Of a DNA stretch of 20,935 bases, positions 6,430-12,200 are shown piece after piece. The notes below the pieces were generated by a model, which had not been told where the DNA came from, made no database searches, and saw nothing but the letters and a program-made list of their open reading frames with translations. The stretch comes from Microcaldota archaeon (GTDB taxonomy: Archaea; Micrarchaeota; Micrarchaeia; Anstonellales; Anstonellaceae): the NCBI GenBank assembly GCA_021813025.1, contig JAKAME010000019.1, forward strand, positions 1-20,935. The letters run 5' to 3'. The first letter of the stretch is position 1. Every line of letters starts with the position of its first letter. A program made the translations under genes and the position numbers.

Positions 6430-7635
6430 ATGGGCCGGGGTCTGCTGCAGGGAATCCAATCCAACGTCATTTTTCTGGGGATAGCCAGCTTCCTCAACGA
6501 CGTCTCCTCCGAGATGATATTCCCAATCCTGCCGCTCTTCCTCACCTCCGTCCTCGGCGTGGGCACCGCGATTGTGGGCCTGATTGAGGGCGTGGCCGAC
6601 TCGGCCTCCAGCCTGCTCGACATACTCGTCGGCTACTGGTCCGACCTGCGGGGAGGGCGCAAGGACTTCGTAATAGCCGGCTACTCCGTCTCCTCGCTCT
6701 CCAAGTTCGGCATCGCCCTTTCCACCACGTGGCCCCTCATCTTCATCTGCCGCGCAGCCGACCGAATAGGCAAGAGCGTGCGCACCCCGCCGCGCGACGC
6801 GCTCATCGCGGCCTCATGCGCGCCATCCGCGCGCGGCAAGGCCTTCGGCCTGCACCGCGCCATGGACACCATGGGCGCAGTCGTGGGCCCGGCGCTCGCA
6901 TGGCTCATCCTTTCCATGATGGGCGGCACGTCCGAGGCCTACCGCACCGTATTCCTCGCTGCCGCAATACCCGCCTTCCTTGTCATTGCCGTCATCTTCT
7001 TTTTCGTGAAAGAGCCGAAAAAAGAAAAAGAGCCGGCCCGGATGGAGAAAAATTCTTCCCGCTCCTCCCGTCCCCGCTTTTGGGATTCGCTGCGCCAGCT
7101 CTCCCCGCGCTACAAGCGCTTTCTGCTGATTTCCTGCCTCTTCTCCCTCTCCTACTTCAGCTTCGCCCTCCTCATAGTGCGCGCGGGCGAGGCCGGCGTA
7201 GGGGTGGAGAACATTTTGCTGGTCTACATCCTCTACAACATAGTCTACGCGCTCGCCTCGACTCCCATCGGGCAGTGGTCTGACAAAATCGGGCGCAAGC
7301 CCGTCATTGCCGCCTCCTTCTTCCTCTACGCGCTCGTGCTGGCCGGCTTTGTCTATGTCTCGGCCCTGTGGCAGCTTGCCCTGCTCTTCGCGCTTTACGG
7401 AATATTCGTGGCTGCCGACGAGTCGGTGAACAAAGCGTATCTGGCGGATTTGAGCAATGAGAAGACGCGCGGCATGGCCCTTGGCGCATACTCAAGCGCG
7501 GTGGGGGCCGTGTATCTGCCGGCCAGCGTGCTTGCAGGCGCTTCGTGGGCAGCCTTCGGCTCAGGCCCCACATTCCTTGCGGCCGCCCTTGTCGCTGCCG
7601 CGGCCGGCGTGCTGATGGCAGTGCACATGAAGTGA
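6430..7635 (+). CDS. Major facilitator superfamily transporter
   Basis: A 401-residue membrane transporter with the twelve-helix, two-half layout of the MFS. Each half carries the signature cytoplasmic loop after its second helix: VGYWSDLRGGRKDF in the N-half and GQWSDKIGRKPVI in the C-half. A charged central loop (KEPKKEKEPARMEK) joins the halves. The stretch RIGKSVRTPPRDALIAAS and the following HRAMDTMGAVVGP are typical of a broad group of uncharacterised bacterial and archaeal MFS permeases, so direction and substrate (drug efflux or solute) cannot be stated. The start at 6430 has no clear ribosome site and may be near-leaderless; the longer frame back to 6004 is antisense to the S-component gene. 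The cupin gene starts 22 bases after its stop and is probably co-transcribed. Confidence 0.92.
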   Translation: MGRGLLQGIQSNVIFLGIASFLNDVSSEMIFPILPLFLTSVLGVGTAIVGLIEGVADSASSLLDILVGYWSDLRGGRKDFVIAGYSVSSLSKFGIALSTTWPLIFICRAADRIGKSVRTPPRDALIAASCAPSARGKAFGLHRAMDTMGAVVGPALAWLILSMMGGTSEAYRTVFLAAAIPAFLVIAVIFFFVKEPKKEKEPARMEKNSSRSSRPRFWDSLRQLSPRYKRFLLISCLFSLSYFSFALLIVRAGEAGVGVENILLVYILYNIVYALASTPIGQWSDKIGRKPVIAASFFLYALVLAGFVYVSALWQLALLFALYGIFVAADESVNKAYLADLSNEKTRGMALGAYSSAVGAVYLPASVLAGASWAAFGSGPTFLAAALVAAAAGVLMAVHMK

Positions 7636-7657
7636 GCGAGCAGAGCAGGTGATTGTG

Positions 7658-8062
7658 ATGCCCAAGAAAGGATTCGTCGTGCGGCTGGAGGAGCAGACGC
7701 TCAAGAACTCTGATTTCAGGCGCGTGCTCTACACTGCCCGGTTCAGCCAGCTGGTTTTGATGAGCCTCAAGGCTGGGGAGGAAATCGGCGAGGAGGTTCA
7801 TCACGACCGCGACCAGTTCTTCCGCTTTGAGAAAGGGGAGGGCATGGTGGTCATCAACCATGTGAAGCATGTTGTGAAGGACGGCACTGCCGTCATCGTG
7901 CCTGCCGGCGCGCTCCACAATGTGATAAACACTTCGAAAAGAGCGGCTCTCAAATTCTACACCATCTATTCCCCGCCAGAGCACATTGACAAGACAATCA
8001 GGCACACCAAATCTGATGCGCTGGCCAAGCCCGAGGAATACGACGGCAAGCCGACTGAATAG
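7658..8062 (+). CDS. Small cupin-fold protein
   Basis: A single-domain cupin of 134 residues. Cupin motif 1 is GEEIGEEVHHDRDQFFRFEKGEG (shown here as one motif at 40-62), with His48, His49 and Gln53 where the classical motif has His-x-His and Glu. Motif 2 is PAGALHNVINT with His87. This looks like the family of small cupins annotated as mannose-6-phosphate isomerase-like, in which metal binding is likely but a reaction has not been assigned. ATG at 7658 is used because AGGTGAT lies 6 bases upstream; a GTG three codons earlier is the alternative. It follows the MFS gene by 22 bases. A CCGACT/AGTCGG inverted repeat overlaps its stop codon. Confidence 0.85.
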   Translation: MPKKGFVVRLEEQTLKNSDFRRVLYTARFSQLVLMSLKAGEEIGEEVHHDRDQFFRFEKGEGMVVINHVKHVVKDGTAVIVPAGALHNVINTSKRAALKFYTIYSPPEHIDKTIRHTKSDALAKPEEYDGKPTE

Positions 8063-8066
8063 TCGG
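8051..8066. terminator. Short inverted repeat over the cupin stop codon
   Basis: CCGACT at 8051-8056 and AGTCGG at 8061-8066 form a perfect 6-bp stem with a four-base loop. It sits exactly where the cupin and TPR genes converge (11 bases between stops). There is no T-run, so a terminator role is weakly supported and chance is possible. Confidence 0.2.
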
Positions 8067-8073
8067 TCAGGCA

Positions 8074-8826
8074 TTAGTTGCGGATGCGTTCGCTCCAATC
8101 AAAACCAGTATGGAGACTGAAGGAGTACAAATCGCTCATCAGATGATTGGGGCCGAAATAGGTGTAATCATGGATGATCGGATGGATCATTATATCATTC
8201 GCATCCCGATCCAGATAGTACTCTTTATGATAGAACCTAGGCAATTTTTCCTTCAGGTTATCTAGGCATTCATGGATTGCCCGGTTGACGTCGATATAAA
8301 GGAGCAGCGTTCGCCGAGACGCGATATCCTTCTCCTTAAGCAGCTTCTCTGCGACGTAGAATTCGCCCAAGGCTTTGCTGTATTCCTTCTGTTCTGTGAA
8401 GGCGAGAAGCAGGTGTAATCTGGCATCGACTTTCTCTTCGAGGGAAGAACTGCGATCCAATGCTTTGCCAAACCAAGCGATGGCGGCATCGAATCCATTC
8501 TGTCTGAACGACACCTTGCCGAGTTCGATGCAATGCTTGGGGGTGATGCGTTTTTCAGACTCCAACTTCTGGAAGATTTCGGGATGGAGTTCGAACGCTT
8601 TACTCAAGGCCTTGAAATTCCCGCAGGCCAGATCCATCTGGATTTTCGCCTCCAAGATGTCGGGATTCGCCTTGAGCGTCAGGAATTTCCCGTAGTTCTG
8701 CGCCGCCTTTTTGTAATGTTGTGTGGATTCGTAGGCTTTCGCTTTTGCGAGAAGCCATTCGGCTCTAGGGGTCTTGAGATATTGAATAGGATGTAGGAAT
8801 GCGTTCGGAATCTTGGACACAGACAA
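8074..8826 (-). CDS. TPR-like repeat protein of unknown function
   Basis: A 250-residue soluble protein made of helical hairpins resembling tetratricopeptide repeats: AKAYESTQHYKKAAQNYGKF near residue 30, ELGKVSFRQNGFDAAIAWFG near 112, and LLAFTEQKEYSKALGEFYVA near 140. A separate C-terminal segment rich in His, Tyr and Asp follows (HDYTYFGPNHLMSDLYSF). Such repeats usually mediate protein binding; no specific role can be assigned. There is no ATG near the beginning. The frame opens with TTG at 8826, while a GTG at 8820 has GGTG 7 bases upstream and is an equally good start. Base composition and codon use are distinctly more AT-rich than every neighbour (AAA, TTC/TTT, GAT and ATT common), which suggests recent arrival by transfer. 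It converges on the cupin gene. Confidence 0.8.
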   Translation of the reverse strand: MSVSKIPNAFLHPIQYLKTPRAEWLLAKAKAYESTQHYKKAAQNYGKFLTLKANPDILEAKIQMDLACGNFKALSKAFELHPEIFQKLESEKRITPKHCIELGKVSFRQNGFDAAIAWFGKALDRSSSLEEKVDARLHLLLAFTEQKEYSKALGEFYVAEKLLKEKDIASRRTLLLYIDVNRAIHECLDNLKEKLPRFYHKEYYLDRDANDIMIHPIIHDYTYFGPNHLMSDLYSFSLHTGFDWSERIRN

Positions 8827-8851
8827 ACACCAGTTATAATTGGTGGTTTAA

Positions 8852-8863
8852 TGTATATAAACC
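8852..8863 (-). promoter_or_regulatory. Putative promoter of the TPR-like gene
   Basis: On the minus strand this is GGTTTATATACA, one of the best TATA-like boxes in the window. Its centre (about 8857) predicts a start site near 8831, giving a leader of 5 bases to the TTG at 8826 or 11 bases to the GTG at 8820. A second AT-rich block (ATTATAAC) follows at about 8833-8841. Confidence 0.5.
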
Positions 8864-9002
8864 TTCGCTTGCCGCATAGACCGGGTGTATCTCTGGGAGC
8901 AGTCTATTTATTCTTCAGCTCTCTCCCTGAATTTAGAAAAGGCATCAGTCCGTCCGTCGCTCCTCATCCAGGCCGCGAATGACGGCCTGTCCGCGATCAC
9001 AC

Positions 9003-9019
9003 TCTAACATCATCTGCCG
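9003..9019. repeat. 17-bp direct repeat, left copy
   Basis: TCTAACATCATCTGCCG, identical to the copy at 9125-9141. The two are offset by 122 bases and flank the palindrome at 9088-9117. Confidence 0.7.
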
Positions 9020-9087
9020 TATGAATTTGAACGGCTGGGCCTTATAGTCGTTGCCACGGCCTTTTCTTTTGGGGGTGAAACCCTCAG

Positions 9088-9117
9088 CCCCTTTTCTTTT
9101 CGCGAAAAGAAAAGGGG
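9088..9117. repeat. Perfect 30-bp palindrome
   Basis: CCCCTTTTCTTTTCG followed immediately by its exact reverse complement, with no loop. A third copy of the arm core (CCTTTTCTTTT) lies at 9060-9070, so the right arm could alternatively pair with that copy across a GGGG...CCCC hairpin. As RNA this would make a strong hairpin; as DNA it could extrude a cruciform or mark the ends of a small palindromic element. Confidence 0.85.
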
Positions 9118-9124
9118 ATATGGG

Positions 9125-9141
9125 TCTAACATCATCTGCCG
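9125..9141. repeat. 17-bp direct repeat, right copy
   Basis: TCTAACATCATCTGCCG, identical to 9003-9019. It lies 7 bases beyond the right end of the palindrome, whereas the left copy is about 68 bases away from its left end, so it is not a simple target-site duplication of the palindrome alone. Confidence 0.7.
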
Positions 9142-9212
9142 AATCCTTTTTGGCGCGCCTGAAGTTATTATAGAATCGCTATCCCGGCCTTATCCTCGGC
9201 CATCTGGCTATC

Positions 9213-9222
9213 CCTTTTTAAG
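9213..9222 (+). promoter_or_regulatory. Putative promoter of the pilus cluster
   Basis: The block CCTTTTTAAG is the closest TATA-like sequence to the first giant gene. Its centre predicts a start site around 9244, leaving a leader of under 10 bases before the ATG at 9253. Downstream genes up to 20341 have gaps of 44 bases or less and no other obvious promoter, so this may drive the whole cluster. Confidence 0.4.
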
Positions 9223-9252
9223 CTGCTCATCGTTGTTGGCCGGGGTCAATCT

Positions 9253-12200
9253 ATGGGCCGTCGGGGTAAACCTAAAGCTAATTCCTCCTCCGCATCCGCG
9301 CCCTCCACAGAGGCCGCTTCCCATCCTGCGCCGCCATCCGTCCAAGGGCGGGCAGAGAATGTAATGCTGCACGAGCTTCTCAAGCCAATAGGCCATCCCC
9401 CCCTTCCTGCGCCGGCCAAGGCTGCCGAAGCTCCAGTGCCGGCCGTCTCCATGCACGAGCACGAATCCGCCGCCCTTGTGCATCCTCCATTCTCTCCAAT
9501 CATCAAAAAGAAGGGCGGCACTGGCGCCAAGCCCGTTTCCAAGCCATCAGCCCCGGCCAAGCCAAAGCCCCTGAAGCAGGTTTCAAGCTCGCATGACTTG
9601 GCGATGGCCTCGGGCACGGCGCGCCTGCCCTCATCAGCCATCTCCGCAGCCCAGCAGATGGCGCAAATCGCCAAGATGGCGCGCGAGGCAGCAGGTCCCG
9701 AGCCATCAGACAAGAAGTCCAAGCGTTCTTCCGCAGTTTCCCCATCCGCCCCATCCAAGCTCCCGGCCGAATCCAAACCTCTTTCGCCATCCGCCCCGTT
9801 CGCGACAATGGTTCTCGAATCGCTCGCCCCTCCGCCTTCCGGCCGCCCTGTTTTGGGCGAGCCTGCCAAGCCTTCCGCCTCTCCCCATCCATCCTCCCAA
9901 TTCCCCTCCTCCCTCCAATCCTCGGACGCGCGAATCTCCAAGCCGTCCATTCCGGCTTCACCGCCCACATCAAAGCCTTCAGTTCAGCCAAGCCGCGCGG
10001 CTTTCATGCCCCCGTCCCAAATGTCCAAGCCCCCTCTGCCCCCTGCCCGCGCGGTTTCCTTTTCTCCGCCGCCCTCTCCGCCTTCAGCCCCGTCCGGCCG
10101 GGCAGCGCCTTCAACTCCATCCGCCCGCGCATTTTCAGCCCCGCCGCCTCCGTCAGGCCGCCCGTCTTCCGCGCCTCCAGCACCGCCGCCCCCGCCTCCG
10201 TCAGGCCGCGATTCTTCAGCGCCTTCCCCTCCGCCCCCGAAACTGCCGGCTTTCCTGCCTCCGTCCGCAGAATCAATTTCTGTTTCCAAACCATCGGCGC
10301 CTTCAATGCCGCGCGCGCCAGCGTTCGCCCCGCTCAAGCCATCCTCGCTCACCATGCGCCGCGCTCCCGCCTTCTCGCCGCTCGCCCGGCCTTCCGCGCG
10401 GCCGCCAATCGAGCAGCAGGCTGCCGCGCAGCCGGCGCCAGAAAGCCCTGTCAGGCTCATAGCCAGCAAGCCGTCATCTCCGGCCGCCACCGTGGTGGTG
10501 GTCTCGCGCGCAGCCCGTCCGCTTCCTGCCCCGTCTTTTGGAGCAGCCCCGTCCGCTCCCTCCAAGCCCGCGCAGATTTCAAAGCCTGTTTCCCCAATGC
10601 CGCAGGCTGTTTCCAAGCCCGCCCAGCCTCCGGCCAAGCCAGCGGCTGCAGCCGCTCCTCCCAAGCCCGCCGCAATTTCCAAGCCCAGCGTGCCGCCAAA
10701 GCCGGTGGTGCTGGTGTCGCCCTCCGAGCCTGCGGCCGTTCTCAGAGCAGGGCCAGAGCCATTCATCGCGCCTGTCGGCAAGCCGTCAGGGCCTTCCCTT
10801 GAAACTGTTTCCAAGCCAACAGTCACGCCAAAGCCTGCTCCAAGAAAGCAGGAGCCGCCATTCATTCCCTCCCTGGCCAAGCCTGCAGTTTCTGCCGAGG
10901 AGGGCGAGGCTGAGCCTGACATCAGGCCTGTCGCGCCGCCCAAGCCATTTCTTGCTTTCAGGCCCAGCGCGCCGTCCGTCTATGTCGCAGGGCACGGCGC
11001 GCCTGTCAAGCCTGCCGGGATGCCGAAAACCATTTTGCCAAAACCTGTCGAGATTCCCGCGCCGGTTCTCCGCTTGCCCGAAACCATCCCTCCAAAGCCG
11101 GCCAAGGCCGCAAAACCCGCCCCTCCAAAATCTGCAGGAATTCCGAAGGCAATTCCTCCAAAGCCTGCCGAGATTCCGCAAGTCATCCCGCCAAAGCCAG
11201 TCCAAATCCACAAACCGCTTCCGCCCGCTCCCCTACAGGTTCAGAAGGAAGTTTCCTTCAAGCCTGCCCCGAAGCCCCGGCTCCCTGATGAAATCACCGA
11301 AGTAGCCAAGCCTGTCATGCCGGTTGTCCGGCCAATCGTGCCGCCAAAGCCTGCCGAGATTTCTGCAATCATTCCTCCAAAGCCGGTCCAAATCGCAAAA
11401 GCCGTTCCCAAAATGCCGGAAGCAGCTCCGCCCGCGCCAATCAAGCTTCCGAAAGAAATCGAATTCAAGCCTGTTCACAAGCCCCAACCTGTTGCCGAAA
11501 TCAGGGAAGTCGCCAAGCCTGTTGCGCAGCCAAAACCTGTTGCCATTGCGAAACCTGTTGCGCAGCCAAAACCTGTTGCCATTGCGAAACCTGTTGCGCA
11601 GCCAAAACCTGTTGCCATTGCGAAACCTGTTGCGCAGCCAAAGCAAATCCAAGTTCCGAAACCGGTTCCGCCCGAGCCTGTTGCCATTGCGAAACCAGTT
11701 GTGCAGCCAAAGCCTGTTGCTATTGCGAAACCAGTTGCGCCCAAACCTGTTTCCAAGCCTGCGGCAGCGCAGCCTGTTCTGGAATTCACCCTGCCGAGCA
11801 TACCCTCCATAGTCCTGCCGAAAATCGTGTTCAAATCAGCGCCGCCCCGCCAGCCCGCTCCTGCACAAGCCCAGCAGAAACCGATTGCCCCCGCTGAAGC
11901 AAAGCAAAAGCCATCCGTCATTCCCCCGGCAGCCAAGCCGATGCCTGCAGCAGAAAGGCCGAAACCGCACGCAGAAGCTCAGCCGCCCTCCGGCGAAGTC
12001 CATCTGTCGCTTGACGAGCCGGCCGTCCTCAGCCTTTCGCTGGAAGAGCCGGCCAGCCGCCTGCCTGCCGGGCTTCCGGCCTCCCGCGTGCCGTCAAAAC
12101 CATCTGTCCATGCGCCCGCAGCCGGGCCAGTGCCGCGCGCGGAAAAAATATCACCCGCTCCATCGAAGCCGGCGCCAGTCTCCAAACCATCTGTCCAGCC

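Larger units (their letters stand above)
8945..9178 (-). pseudogene. Start-less minus-strand open frame, possible gene remnant
   Basis: From the codon after TAG (at 9178) to the TGA at 8945-8947 the minus strand stays open for 77 codons. It has no ATG, GTG or TTG until a Met-Met pair late in the frame. The last part reads like real protein (DYKAQPFKFIRQMMLECDR, then VIRGLDEERRTD). The upstream part is dominated by the palindrome and pyrimidine tracts. The 17-bp repeat places a second copy of the codons for IRQMML in another frame further upstream. It may be the 3' end of a gene disrupted by the palindromic insertion. No family is recognised, and a chance open frame in GC-rich DNA remains possible. 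Confidence 0.2.
8864..9252. other. Intergenic region with repeats, no convincing gene
   Basis: About 390 bases between the TPR promoter and the first giant pilus-cluster gene. I see no tRNA or other structured RNA gene and no protein gene with a usable start. It does hold a 17-bp direct repeat pair, a 30-bp perfect palindrome, pyrimidine tracts (CCTTTTCTTTT) and a minus-strand open frame without a start codon, each listed separately. The right end carries the likely promoter of the pilus cluster. Confidence 0.6.

Noticed and set aside
6358..6459. Longer N-terminus for the S-component-like protein (start at 6459)
   Set aside because: It would overlap the divergent MFS start and adds a non-hydrophobic, unconserved-looking stretch; the ATG at 6357 has a better ribosome site.
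9088..9117. Terminal inverted repeat of an insertion sequence
   Set aside because: The arms are adjacent with no space for a transposase, and no transposase gene or catalytic motif is seen nearby.
8864..9252. tRNA or other stable RNA gene in the intergenic region
   Set aside because: No T-arm motif, acceptor pairing or other known RNA fold could be found; only the palindrome and repeats are structured.
9984..10943. Minus-strand open frame of 319 codons, Gly/Ala-rich and collagen-like
   Set aside because: It mirrors the Pro/Ala/Ser codons of giant 1 read backwards (Pro becomes Gly or Arg) and has no ribosome site or domain.
11521..11757. CRISPR-like array because of the 36-bp unit length
   Set aside because: The units are contiguous without spacers, lie in frame in a coding region, and no cas gene is present.
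11475..11936. Minus-strand frame with repeated GFGCATGFAMAT units
   Set aside because: The apparent repeat protein is only the reverse reading of the 36-bp tandem repeat in giant 1.
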